Shown here piece by piece: positions 33,401 through 45,785 of a stretch of 64,000 nucleotides of DNA. The notes under the pieces were generated by a model. That model was not told the DNA's origin. It made no database searches and saw only the letters and a list, made by a program, of their open reading frames with translations. The position numbers were made by a program, and so were the translations under genes. The DNA is taken from NCBI GenBank assembly GCA_029255685.2, contig CM055312.2:18500649-18564648 (forward strand), written 5' to 3'. Source of the DNA: Silene conica. Lineage: Eukaryota; Streptophyta; Magnoliopsida; Caryophyllales; Caryophyllaceae. Within the stretch, counting starts at the first letter, position 1. Each line of letters opens with the position of its first letter.

Positions 33401-35190
33401 TTCTGATGAACTTATACGATTGTATCCACATGAAATGTTTTAATCAGAATTAAAAATGAGCTATGAGTAAACTATTAAATGTTGAATGTTAATTATCTAT
33501 GATAGCATGACCTTTGTTTGTATTCTGATGAACTTATACGATTGTATTCACATGAAATGTTTAAATGAGAATGAAAAATGAGATATGAGTAAACTATTGA
33601 ATGTTGAATGTTAATTATCTATGATAACAAGACCTCTGTTTGTATTCAGATGAACTTATACGATTGTATTCACATGAAATGTTTAAATCAGAATGAAAAA
33701 TAAGCTATGAGTAAATTATTGAATGTTGAATGTTAATTATCTATGATAACATGACCTCTCTTTTTGTATTCTGATGAACTTATGCGATTGTATTCACATG
33801 AAATGTTTATATCAGAATGAAAAATGATCTATGAGTAAACTATTGATTGTTGAATGTTAATTATCTATGATAACATGACCTCTGTTTGTATTCTGATGAA
33901 CTTATACGATTGTATTCTCATGAATTGTTTAAATCGGAATGAAAAATGAGCTATGAGTAAACTTTTGAATGTTGAATATTAGTTATCTATGATAACATGA
34001 CCTTTGTTTGTATTCTGATGAACTTATACGATCGTATTCACATGAAATGTTTAAATCAGAATGAAAAATGAGCTATGAGTAAACTATTGAATGTTGAATG
34101 TTAATTATATATAATAAGATGACCTCTCTTTGTATTCTGATGAACTTATACGATTGTATTCTCATGAACTGTTTATATCAGAATGAAAAATGCGCTATGA
34201 GTAAACTATTGAATGTTGAATGTTAATTATCTATGATAACATGACCTTTGTTTGTATTCTGATGGACTTATACGATTGTATTCACATGAAATGTTTAAAT
34301 CAGAATGAAAAATGAGCTATGAGTAAACTATTGAATGTTGAATGTTAATTATCTATGATAATATGACCTTTGTTTGTATTCTGATGAACTTATGCGATTG
34401 TATTCACATGAAATGTTTATATCAGAATGAAAAATGATCTATGAGTAAACTATTGATTGTTGAATGTTAATTATCTATGATAACATGACCTCTGTTTGTA
34501 TTCTGATGAACTTATACGATTGTATTCTCATGAATTGTTTAAATCGGAATGAAAAATGAGCTATGAGTAAACTTTTGAATGTTGAATATTAGTTATCTAT
34601 GATAACATGACCTTTGTTTGTATTCTGATGAACTTATACGATCGTATTCACATGAAATGTTTAAATCAGAATGAAAAATGAGCTATGAGTAAACTATTGA
34701 ATGTTGAATGTTAATTATATATAATAAGATGACCTCTCTTTGTATTCTGATGAACTTATACGATTGTATTCTCATGAACTGTTTATATCAGAATGAAAAA
34801 TGCGCTATGAGTAAACTATTGAATGTTGAATGTTAATTATCTATGATAACATGACCTTTGTTTGTATTCTGATGGACTTATACGATTGTATTCACATGAA
34901 ATGTTTAAATCAGAATGAAAAATGAGCTATGAGTAAACTATTGAATGTTGAATGTTAATTATCTATGATAATATGACCTTTGTTTGTATTCTGATGAACT
35001 TATACGATTGTATTCACATGAAATGTTTAAATCAGAATGAAAAATGAGCTATGAGTAAACTATTGAATGTTGAATGTTAATTATCTATGATAACATGACC
35101 TCTGTTTGTATTCTGATGAACTTATACGATTGTATTCACATGAAATGTTTATATCAGAATGAAAAATGAGCGATGAGTAGACTATTGAAT
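30495..35190. repeat. Tandem satellite array, 122-bp monomer
   Basis: About 38 head-to-tail copies of a 122-bp monomer, for example TTGAATGTTAATTATCTATG followed by ATAACATGACCTCTGTTTGT and, later, GATTGTATTCACATGAAATG. Copies differ by a few per cent. A more decayed lead-in covers 30130-30495, including a duplicated GTTGTTAAACTCAGATCTAA block at about 30060-30125. Variant monomers recur at a spacing of about 977 bp (eight monomers), then 610 bp (five monomers), which shows higher-order duplication. One copy is interrupted by a Stowaway MITE. Confidence 0.95.
31696..31787. mobile_element. Stowaway MITE inside the satellite
   Basis: 92 bp with terminal inverted repeats CTATCCTCCGTTTTTATATA / CTTCCTCCATTTTTATATA and TA on each side (31694-31695 and 31788-31789). 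Leaving out the element and one TA restores exactly the monomer sequence TTAATTATCTATGATAAC, so the empty site is known from the neighbouring copies. This is a plain non-coding MITE mobilised by mariner transposases. Confidence 0.9.
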
Positions 35191-35720
35191 GACCTAATCT
35201 GAATTATGCTCAATGATGAAAGACTTTAATGGTTTGAGAGCAACATGTGTCATGCATATTAAATCGGTTAGTGGCCATTTAAGTAGTAATGCCACCACAT
35301 GGTCTACCTTAATTGTGTGTGTGTGTGTGTAGGAGGCATTGCTACTTTAGACAACTCAATGATGAGGCCAGATAGACGTGAGAGTTGTTATTTGTTGGGA
35401 TTTTGATGGGTTGGGTTTCTGAAAATGTCTAGTAGCTCAGTTGCTGGCCTTGTTGCTTATGGTTGATAAGCCACCACATGGTCTACCTTTCTTAGGTGTG
35501 TGTGCGCAAACATTTAATCGACAGTCACTTAAGTACTTAGTTATACAGAGCTTGCTGATAACATTATCTGAATGGTTTGAAAGCTTACTTATGACATTTG
35601 TTTTTTTTTTAACTGTCATTAAATGGTTGTAGCATGGTCTACCTAGATTGTGTGTGTGTGGGAGGCTTATCAACCTAACAGAACTCAATGATGAGGCCAT
35701 TTAGTCTTAAGAGTTATCTG
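35191..35720. repeat. Three-copy degenerate repeat with GT microsatellites
   Basis: The block ACATGGTCTACC followed by a TGTGTGTG run recurs at about 35298, 35476 and 35632. It is accompanied by AACTCAATGATGAGGCCA at about 35354 and 35684. Units are roughly 160-180 bp and imperfect. The block lies between the satellite array and the transposase. Confidence 0.65.
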
Positions 35721-35825
35721 TTTGTCTGTTTTTCATTGAATGTTTTGTAGCTGAACATTAAAAAGGACAATAAAATTGAACATTTTATAGCTGAACATTA
35801 CATATTCTTTGCATTACAACTTCTC

Positions 35826-37178
35826 TCATTGACCATTATACCCTAGTTCTGACATTAAATACTCTAGCCCTTGCGTGTTACCTATTCCACGTAAATATTC
35901 AATGCATTCCCTCACTAATGCCTCACAAACCACTAGATTTCTTGGTAACATACTAATGGCTGCTAGATGACCCTTCCCCATATGCGGAATTGCAAAGTTG
36001 TTGTGGCCTTTACATTTCATTATCTCGACCATTACCGATTGTAATGTTAAGAATATGTTGTTTAGCTTACTTGGGTTGTAATCCACAAATGCTTGCATGA
36101 CTTGATTTACTAGTTCGTCTACTGTTTTTGCCGCTTGTGATGATTGTAGAAATTGTAATGCCCTAAAATAACCAAGGTCATTATAATTCAAGTCGGGTGA
36201 GTTTGGTGGCTGAAAAACTAGTTGAATGTGAAACCCGTCTGAATTTGCAGCTGCTATGAAATCAGGATCGTCGTTTTTTATGTGGGGTTTAGCGTTGTCT
36301 TGTTGTATGTAAATCTCCTTGCTTACTCCTTCTGGCCATGCACTTTTTATTGCTGGAATTACTTGCTCAATTAGACATTTTTTAACCACTTCCTTTGTGA
36401 TAGAGTCTATTGGTTTAGTCTCCATTGTTCCCCTTGGCCTGTTTCTACTATTTCTTGCTGCTGGTACTTGTCGTGTAAAAGGGAACATCCCTATCTTCCC
36501 ATCAAAAAATAAATCTCCATTTGCAGCGTAGATCGGTCTGCTGACCGCGCACATGAACATCACTTTTGTGATGTACCTTTTCGATTGACAACTTCGGCAA
36601 GGTAACTCCTCCCCATTAACGACATAAATTTTCTGGTCTTCGTCGGTTATAAAGAACCACTTCTCGTCCATGTGAATAATGTTGCGCATCTCGCTGAATA
36701 TTATTTCTGTTTCCGGCATTGCATTAAGATCAAGAAAATCATTAATCACTTTATTAACGACAACATCTTTAGTGAATGAAGTAGTCTTTCATCTTTGTGT
36801 AAGTCGCTGAGTTTAGGATGAAGTGGACAGGAATGAGGTTTTAGTAAACCTTCTTTCACCCACGTGTGGACCGTGACAACGGAAACACCACAATTTTCTG
36901 AAACTCGTTTCATAGTATTGCGTTTTGCTGCAATTAGCGACTTGATATGCTTGACATTAGGTAGAACCTTCTTCTTATTTGTATTTTCAATTCTCCCGCT
37001 ACTAACATTCAATTTCTCCCCGACTAATCTTGGTTTTTTGGCGAGTTGCCAAATGTTGGACACGCTCCTTTCTTTTAGGTTGAACCGGATTGATGTTTTC
37101 TGGATTTTATCGCACTCAAGCTTCTCGTTTGCGGGCTTTTCCAGCAAGTATACTGCAATTTCGGACCGCAGTGCCTCA
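35826..37178 (-). CDS. Mariner-like transposase (DD39D type), interrupted
   Basis: The catalytic part (35826-36749) shows HMDEKWFF, IYIQQDNAKPH and QPPNSPDLNYNDLGYFRALQ, the three-aspartate DDD set of plant mariner-like elements (DD39D spacing). Upstream (36746-37178), in another frame, is the DNA-binding part with a helix-turn-helix-like SENCGVSVVTVHTWVKEGLL, so at least one frame change lies near 36770. The N terminus is separated by the Copia 2 insertion at 37179; a matching start, MVYKCMSE, lies at about 45790-45815 beyond it. The enzyme would cut and paste at TA sites; this copy cannot be active as it stands. Confidence 0.85.
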
Positions 37179-38166
37179 TGTTAGGGCTGGTGTCCTTGAC
37201 AATTAAGTACAATGACTTATTAAATCTCTTTAAGGATCACAAGGGCATACTTCAGTATTATTACCAGTTGATCCACGTTTATCAATAACGGTTGGCTTGC
37301 TAGATAAGTTTGACGTTATTGTCATACGGATGGCGGTGATCAACTGGTCCCTATACGTCACACCTATAGGACACGTTTGAGAGATGTGAAGGTATGAAAA
37401 TACAGTCACATTTATGCCGAATATGACTAAACAGTTAGTCAGAGGTATTGACTATTAAATTAGTCAATAAGATGTTGAGATTATTATTTAATACGGATTA
37501 AATAATTTTAGCTAATACGGATTACATGTTTAATTCGTAAAATTAAATATAAGCAGTTATATTTAATTAAATATTGTATTCGCGTATTAATATAAACAGT
37601 TATATTAATTTGGGTAATTATACAATATCGTAATTTTATCAGACCGTTATTAATACATCGACTGCATTAATATCTGATAACACGTATGCGATTTATAATA
37701 AAAATCCCGCAAATAATATTTAGCAAAACGGGTCGAATCACGCAAAGGAATAAGGTAAGAGTGGAGAAAGCCCACCCTTACCCAAGACCAATTCGGCCGC
37801 CCCTTATAGCTACATAAGGAGAGTCTTTCTCCTTATGTCAGTTACAGGAATCACAAATCTCATAATTAGGATTTTGAGAGCATTCTTCTCCCAAAACTCA
37901 GATCTCACATCTAAAACCTCAATAGCTCTCCCCATATTGCAAGGCAATTGGAGAGTATTTTCTAGCACACGCGGCATCGTCTCATTCTAAGTCTTGGGTG
38001 CAAGTTATAGGAGGGAATTTACTTTAATTCCTGTTCTTAGGCCATAAGCACAAGGACCAAAGGTTGTATTCTTTTCATGTTTTATTTATCTTATGAGTAT
38101 AATCACAACTGTAATTTTCATTATAATCCTGCAAGTTTAGGGTGAATACATGCTTTATTCCCCACA
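37179..38166 (+). repeat. 5' LTR of Copia 2
   Basis: Starts TGTTAGGGCTGG and ends TTATTCCCCACA. The PBS follows two bases later. It is near-identical to the 3' LTR. Confidence 0.95.
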
Positions 38167-38168
38167 AG

Positions 38169-38181
38169 TGGTATCAGAGCC
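38169..38181 (+). other. Primer binding site of Copia 2
   Basis: TGGTATCAGAGCC, complementary to initiator tRNA-Met, directly after the 5' LTR. Confidence 0.95.
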
Positions 38182-38254
38182 AGACCATGAAAATTTTACT
38201 TTTGTGTTTTTCATAAGTTTTAAAACCTGAAAAATCGTTTTCTGTCGCTGAGAC

Positions 38255-38625
38255 GGTCGATCGACCTCCTGTTGCGGTCGGTCGACCGCCTCCTGTGTTT
38301 GTTTCTGTTTCGACAGTTTTTCTTTTGTGAGTAATCGATCTTGTTTTTCGATTCCTGTTTACATATTGTTAGTTAATCGATATTCTTGACAATATGTGAA
38401 CCCTTGTTGATGTTGATTTTGATTTACTTGTTTTAATCAAAGTTTAAAAGGTAAAAACTTGTTTTGATTTCAAAAGGTGCAGCGTTTTGCGTTTTCTGAA
38501 ATTCGTTTTTACTGCCTGTTGGTCGGTCGACCTAATTGATAGGTCGGTCGACCGATTTTGCTGTTGCAGAAAGTTTCTGTTTCTCGTCTGGAGGTCGGTC
38601 GACCACTTGTTTAGGTCGGTCGACC
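38255..38625 (+). repeat. Paired GGTCGGTCGACC palindromes in the Copia 2 leader
   Basis: Three pairs of a 12-bp palindromic motif: GGTCGATCGACC with GGTCGGTCGACC (about 38255-38287), two copies at 38521-38553 and two at about 38593-38625. Within each pair the copies are about 20 bp apart. The sequence is not coding. The arrangement recalls the paired GC palindromes of Athila B. Confidence 0.85.
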
Positions 38626-39974
38626 TCCCCCCTGTAACAGACTCGTTTTTTTTTATTTTTCGAAAATAACATGTTTTATTTTCACATGGCCTTTAGTAAT
38701 ATACTATATACGGAAATAGTATATTATTAATTTTGTGAAACGGTTCACCCTCGTTTGATACATATTATTTTAAAACGGTTTAAGATAATAGGATTATAAA
38801 TTTATTAAAATTGGGTGATTAAAACGGTATAATCACATAATTTTAATCCCGTAAGGTGGTTTGGTAAAAATTTATTAATCATAATAACAGTATTATGTCA
38901 TGTATGAATTTTATTTAGTTGATCCATTTTATTTATCGTCTTGTGAATGCCTTGAATGCTTTCAATAACGTATTTAATTTTGCAAACGGTTGTAACTTAG
39001 TGTGGCCTTAGTAGATTGTGTTACCGTAATGATGGTACACAGTCTTGCTTGTAATTTTGAGATCTTGTATCTCCGTTTTGTGTTTTTGCCATGTAATTAC
39101 TTTTGTATTTAAATTAGAATGTAAATAGGATTATATTTGTAATTTAAATTAGTAATTTTGTGAAGACCAAAGACGGAGACCGGATGCTCACTCCCGCTGC
39201 AAGGACCAAGATGGAACATCAAGACAAGCTTCTAGGGTCCAACAGTGGATTCCAAGTTGTTTTATGTTTATTTTGGTAGGATAGGCCACACTAGGACTTT
39301 TATTTACGTTTATTGCATTTATTTTATGCTTTCATCGATAATAGCTTGCATCATATTCCGCCTAAAACCAAACCACCTATAACATGCCTGAAAACTGACT
39401 CATGTAGAGGTTACGCGTTAGTTTTCTGTGACAATACAGATGTCACATGTCAATTGCAAAGCCATCACTTTATTTCATTCATTCACGAATATGCTAGATT
39501 TTAGTTCACTTAATATGAATAAATATAAGTCGATGGGGTCTTCCTCGTATAACCAAAAATTGAGAATAGTCTTTATAAATCAGCCTCCCATGAATCCCTT
39601 CTTCGTCGGTAGACATAATATGACCCCTTCTACGTCGGGTAAGTGGGAACAGATGATTTATTTTATCTCAACATCATGGTCACTCGATAATATCCAGTGA
39701 CTGAGATGGACTAATAGATAGGATTTACGGAAATCTATCGACCAAGAGTTCCAACGGTGGAATTAGCCAAACTGTGGGCTTATCAATATACGGAAATTGA
39801 GTCTTGGGATCATTTATATAATTCTTGAGGGAGATCAATTATATAAATGCATGAGTCTACGAGTTTAAATTCAATTTAATATAGACTTAAATCACAACAA
39901 TGAGTTGCTTATATGGTTTTGTTTTATCTTCTTTTCAGTCTAGAACATGTTCAATTAAACTGCTGTATAACTAA
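38626..39974 (+). other. Remaining leader of Copia 2
   Basis: About 1.3 kb between the palindromes and the gag start, AT-rich, with no supported gene. Short ORFs here look like chance. Together with 38167-38625 it makes an untranslated leader of about 1.8 kb, long for Copia. Confidence 0.5.
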
Positions 39975-42900
39975 ATGGCTGGTGAAGACCCAATGCCAAG
40001 TGCCAAGCTAGCACGTGAATCCTGGCTAAAAGCCTTCATGGACTCCATGAATCAGTCCACAAGATTGAGGAATGATGGGTCAAACTTCTCTGACTGGGAG
40101 GCAGCACTACGGAATGCTGCCATTGCTGACGGAAAGCTCAAGTACTTAACTGAGCCCATTCCGCCACACCCAGGAACTGGAGCTAGAGCTAACGAAGTTC
40201 GCGCTCATAGCGACTTCGTCATGGAAGCGGGTGCGATAAAGAACGTACTCATCTATGCAATGGAATCCAATTTGCAAAGACGCTTCATAACCCATGGTGC
40301 AAACAAGATTTTCACCACGCTCACTAACGAATTCTCAAAGGCTCCGAGAATCGTTTCTTATGAGCATACCTGTCGCTTCTTTGAGGCGAAACTCCAGAAG
40401 GGCCAAGCTGTTAGCCCACATATTCTTCACATGATTGAGAATATCGAGAAACTGGAGGCCCTAAACTGCAAGATCAGTGAGAACATAATCGTTGATCGAA
40501 TGCTTCATTCACTTCATGATGGGTTCGCCCTCTTTAGGGCCAACTATTACATGAATGACTTGAAGAAGACTCCTCATGAGCTCCACTCCCTTCTCGTACA
40601 GACCGAGAAGGATCTGAAATTAAGTGGGAGCGTGAAGCAAGATGTTCTCATGATCTCCAGTAAGGGTAAGGGTAAGGGTAAAGCTAAAGCCCAGGGCGAC
40701 CTAACAGTAGGCAAGCCCAAGTTTAAGAAGTCAGGATTTACTAAGAGTGGGCCAGGTGAGTCGAGCAACTCACAGGGCAAAACAAAGAGCAAGGATACTA
40801 GCATGGAATGCCACCATTGCCACAAGACTGGGCATTGGAGGCGCTCATGCCCCGTGTATCGTGAGGACATTAAGGCAGGCCGCGTTACTCCTGTTGGTAT
40901 GTCTTCCTCTTCTTTTATTCACATGATTGAGATTAACCATGCAAGTTACGGAACTTGGGTACTAGATACTGGTTGTGGTTCTCATCTATGTAATCATGTG
41001 CAGGGCCTCCGAAACCAAGAACCCCTCATCAAGGGTGAGGTTGACCTGCGTGTCGGGAATGGAGCACGTGTTGCTGCAATCTCGAGGGGAACATACGTGA
41101 TCCAGCTTCCAAGTGGATTCGAGTTATCTTTATATAACTGTTATTATGTTCCTTGTTTGTCCAAAAACATTATTTCAGTTTCTGCGCTTGACAAACTCGG
41201 GTTTTCATTTGTAATAGAGAATAATAGCTGTATTTTCTCCTTACACAATATGATTTATGGCAAGGCAGTTTCCATGAATGGAATTTATGTTTTAGATCAA
41301 ACCACCAAGATATTACATGTGAATAACAAGAGATTAAAGGTAGGTGACAAAGATCAAACTTACCTATGGCATTGTCGTATGGGACACATAAATGAGAAAC
41401 GCGTGAAACAGCTCATACAGAATGGAGCTATCTCGCCCTTTGATTTCGAATCATATGGCACGTGTGAATCATGTCTCATCGGTAAGATGACTCGTATTTC
41501 CTTCAAAGGTGTTGGAATGCGCGCTGCCGACCTATTAGGACTCATACATACGGACGTATGTGGCCCTATGTCGATCAACGCACGAGAAGGCTATAGGTAT
41601 TTCATCACTTTCACGGATGATTTGAGTAGATATGGCTATGTCTACTTAATGAAGCATAAAAGTGAATCCTTTGACAAGTTCAAAGAATACCAGAATCGGG
41701 TACAGAACCAACTGGGAAGAAAGATTAAAGCACTACGTTCTGATCGTGGTGGTGAGTATCTTTCACACGAGTTTGATCAACACCTTAAAGACTGTGGCAT
41801 CGTGCTACAGTTGACTCCACCTGGAACACCACAATTAAATGGTGTGTCCGAACGGAGAAATCGAACTTTACTTGATATGGTTCGATCCATGATGAGTCAC
41901 ACCGTTGTGCCTGATTCATTGTGGGGCTATGCTCTTTTGTCGGCCGCTCTAATACTTAACCGAAGTCCGTCTAAAGCTGTTGACAAGTCTCCATACGAAT
42001 TATGGAAGGGAACGGTCCCTAACTTGTCCTTTATTCGGGTTTGGGGCTGCGAGGCTTATGTCAAGTGGAGACACGAGGATAAGCTCGGCCCGCGATCGGT
42101 CAAGACATACTTTATAGGCTATCCAAAGGGAACTTTTGGTCATTACTTCTACTCGCCAACCGAACAACGTGTTTTTGTTGCGGCTAGTGCGACGTTCTTA
42201 GAGAAAGAATTTCTCGAGAACAAGTCGAGTAATAGAACCTTCGATTTATCGGAGGTTCAAGAACCAACTACCGAGCAACCATTGGAGGAAACAGTTCCTT
42301 CAACCGAGGCTGCGGTAGATATTCCTGAGGAACCTAGGAGGTCGGGAAGAGTCTCCATTCCTCCGGACAGATACATTGGTATGGTCGAGGAATATGATAT
42401 GGATGACGTCTTAATCCTAGAGGGTAATGAACCCACAACCTATAAAGGTGCCATGACCAGTTCTGACTCAAAGCTATGGCTAGAAGCCATGCAATCCGAG
42501 ATGGACTCCATGTATGAGAACAACGTGTGAGATCTTGTGGACCTACCTGCAAAGGTGCGTCCCCTTCAATGCAAATGGCTTTACAAAATAAAGCATGCCG
42601 TGGAAGGTAAACAAGATATCCATAAGGCAAGACTAGTTGCTAAAGGTTTCACCCAAGTGCCAGGCTTGCACTACGATGAGATTTTTGCACCCGTAGTCAT
42701 GCTACGTTCCATTCGGATTATCTTAGCGATAGCCGCATTTCATGACTATGAAATATGGCAAATGGATGTTAAAACCGCCTTCTTAAACGGTTATTTGGAG
42801 GAAGAGTTGTACATGGTACAACCCGAGGGTTTTATTGATCCAGAACATCCTAAGAAAGTTTGCAAGCTTAAGCGTTCCATCTATGGACTTAAGCAAGCAT

Positions 42901-44008
42901 CGCGGAGTTGGAATCATCGCTTCGACCAAGTGATAAAAGAGAATGGATTCATTCGATTAGTCGAGGAACCATGTCTCTATATCAAGTCGAGTGGGAGCAA
43001 GATTGTATTCCTAGTACTGTATGTCGACGACATACTCTTGATTGGGAATGACACACCTCTCCTTTCTTCGGTTAAAGCATGGTTGAAAAACCATTTCCAG
43101 ATGAAAGATCTGGGAGAGGCACAAAGAATTTTGGGCATCCGTATCTACAGGGATAGATCACGACGGATGTTGTCTCTCAGTCAGGAGTCTTATATAGATA
43201 AGATTCTAGAGAGATTCAGCATGACGAACTCCAAGAAAGGGTTCCTTCCTATGACTACTGGGCTTCACTTGAGCAAGTCTCAAGAAGCTAAGACATTGGA
43301 AGAGAAAGAGCGCATGAGTCGGATTCCTTATGCTTCGGCAATAGGATCGATCATGTATGCCATGATATGCACACGTCCAGACGTTGCATATGCATTGAGT
43401 ATGACCAGTCGATTCCAAGCTCATCCAGGTGAACAACACTGGATGGCCGTGAAAAACATTCTTAAGTACCTACGGAGGACTAAAGATTGGGGATTGACTT
43501 ATGGAGGCGACCCAACGCTCTGCGCCACGGGTTACGCAGATGCTAGCTTCCAAACGGATCGAGATGACTCGAAATCTCAGTCTGGATTCGTTTTTACTCT
43601 TAATGGCGCTGCTGTCAGCTGGAAAAGTTCTAAACAGAGTGTTACAGCAGATTCTACGACTGAGTCCGAGTACTATGCCGCCTCAGAAGCAGCTAAGGAA
43701 GCAATATGGATGCGTCAATTCTTACAAGGACTATCAGTAGTGCCTAGTTCGAATGACCCAATCACCGTTTATTGTGATAATAAAGGTGCCATCTTCCAAG
43801 CTAAGGAGCATAAATCTAGCAACAAGGCTAGGCATGTACAACGGAAAGCTCATCTAATCAGAGATTACGTGGAGCAAAAAGGAGATTTTCATTGATAAGA
43901 TCGCTACGGATGACAACATAGCTGATCCTCTCACTAAAGCATTACCACGTGATAAGCATGAAGGACACATTCATTCCATGGGAATTAGATGTGTTCCTAA
44001 GTTGTAGT
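39975..44008 (+). CDS. Copia 2 gag-pol
   Basis: Gag starts MAGEDPMPSAKLARESWLKA, with a CCHC knuckle CHHCHKTGHWRRSC near 40807-40850. The protease motif WVLDTGCGSHLC is near 40957. Integrase has HCRMGHINEKR and CESCLIGK, then FTDDLSRYGYVYL and LRSDRGGEYLSHEF (about 41370-41790). Reverse transcriptase (about 42560-43200) shows QMDVKTAFLNGYLEEELYM and LYVDDILLIGND. RNase H has the ADASF, TESEYYA and NKARHVQRKAHLI segments. The region ends GIRCVPKL near 44007. The clade within Copia is not certain. Confidence 0.92.
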
Positions 44009-44797
44009 ACTCTTTTATGAATTCATGTAATAATTCATATTCTTGTGTACTCTATTCAACCTCATTGTTATGATATATAATGTTTTGTTTTTCATGTGGA
44101 ATTGTACACCAATTTTGAACACCACAAAGTGAACTGAACAACATTACATCGTTTTAGTCCTTGATTACCCACTTGAGCTGACAACTCAGGTAATCATTTT
44201 GTGACGTTGGTTGATGGTGGGTTCAACGAGCCATAAGTCACGTGGATGACTGACCAATCACAAAGGCGAGTTATACGGATATCTCGTAGGACACCCCGTG
44301 ACAATGTTATGGAGTCCTAAATGTTTTATAACATTGGGTGCCAGGTCGTGGATAGGACCTCCATAGTGTTCCTTAGAGTCGAGTCTTTGGACTTTCAACT
44401 GTCTCTTGAGATTAAGGCAGATTTTGGGTAACTTTGGTTTCTTTCCCACGGTCATCGTAACAGGGGCCAAGAGGATTTTTTCTGGGTTATTTCATGCTGC
44501 GCGATATCGGCAGGATACGAGTTGAGGGAAATATCCAAACCCTTATCAGGATTTTATCATTTCTCAGGGCCACTCGAGGAGTAGTAACTGAAATGCATGG
44601 CCATGCTCGAATACAGATTCGTTTTATCAGTTAAGTTACTCTCTAGTCGGGGAAACCACTCTTGATACAGATCGCTTGTGAGATACGACCTTTGCGAATA
44701 CGGATTTGCAAATTGTCTTACATTGAGTGGGAGAAATTTTAAAAGGATATGAGAATCGGTTATCGCGCACCTACACTTGTACGGACAAGTGGGAGTT
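44009..44797 (+). other. 3' non-coding region and polypurine tract of Copia 2
   Basis: About 790 bp without a gene, ending in the purine-rich ACAAGTGGGAGTTTG tract at about 44784-44797, directly before the 3' LTR. Confidence 0.8.
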
Positions 44798-45785
44798 TGT
44801 TGGGGCTGGTGTCCTCGACAATTAAGTACAATGACTTATTAAATCTCTTTAAGGATCACAATGGCATACTTCAGTATTATTACCAGTTGATCCACGTTTA
44901 TCAATAACGGTTGGCTTGCTAGATAAGTTTGACGTTATTGTCATACGGATGGCGGTGATCAACTGGTCCCTATACGTCACACCTATAGGACACGTTTGAG
45001 AGATGTGAAGGTATGAAAATACAGTCACATTTATGCCGAATATGACTAAACAGTTAGTCAGAGGTATTGACTATTAAATTAGTCAATAAGATGTTGAGAT
45101 TATTATTTAATACGGATTAAATAATTTTAGCTAATACGGATTACATGTTTAATTCGTAAAATTAAATATAAGCAGTTATATTTAATTAAATATTGTATTC
45201 GCGTATTAATATAAAAAGTTATATTAATTTGGGTAATTATACAATATCGTAATTTTATCAGACCGTTATTAATACATCGACTGCATTAATATCTGATAAC
45301 ACGTATGCGATTTATAATAAAAATCCCGCAAATAATATTTAGCAAAACGGGTCGAATCACGCAAAGGAATAAGGTAAGAGTGGAGAAAGCCCACCCTTAC
45401 CCAAGACCAATTCGGCCGCCCCTTATAGCTACATAAGGAGAGTCTTTCTCCTTATGTCAGTTACAGGAATCACAAATCTCATAATTAGGATTTTGAGAGC
45501 ATTCTTCTCCCAAAACTCAGATCTCACATCTAAAACCTCAATAGCTCTCCCCATATTGCAAGGCAATTGGAGAGTATTTTCTAGCACACGCGGCATCGTC
45601 TCAATCTAAGTCTTGGGTGCAAGTTATAGGAGGGAATTTACTTTAATTCCTGTTCTTAGGCCATAAGCACAAGGACCAAAGGTTGTATTCTTTTCATGTT
45701 TTATTTATCTTATGAGTATAATCACAACTGTAATTTTCATTATAATCCTGCAAGTTTAGGGTGAATACATGCTTTATTCCCCACA
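44798..45785 (+). repeat. 3' LTR of Copia 2
   Basis: 988 bp, from TGTTGGGGCTGG to TTATTCCCCACA, near-identical to 37179-38166 and followed by the target duplication CCTCA. Confidence 0.95.

Larger units (their letters stand above)
37179..45785 (+). mobile_element. Ty1/Copia retrotransposon 2, full length, young
   Basis: The element is complete at both ends: 988-bp LTRs, a PBS, a long leader, gag-pol and a polypurine tract. It is flanked by the 5-bp target duplication CCTCA (37174-37178 and 45786-45790). By eye the two LTRs differ at about five positions, so insertion within the last few hundred thousand years is likely under usual plant rates. The coding region has about two breaks. It is inserted into the N-terminal part of the mariner transposase gene. 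Confidence 0.95.

Noticed and set aside
39313-39700. Short ORFs in the Copia 2 leader
   Set aside because: They overlap in different frames, lack any domain and lie in the untranslated leader.
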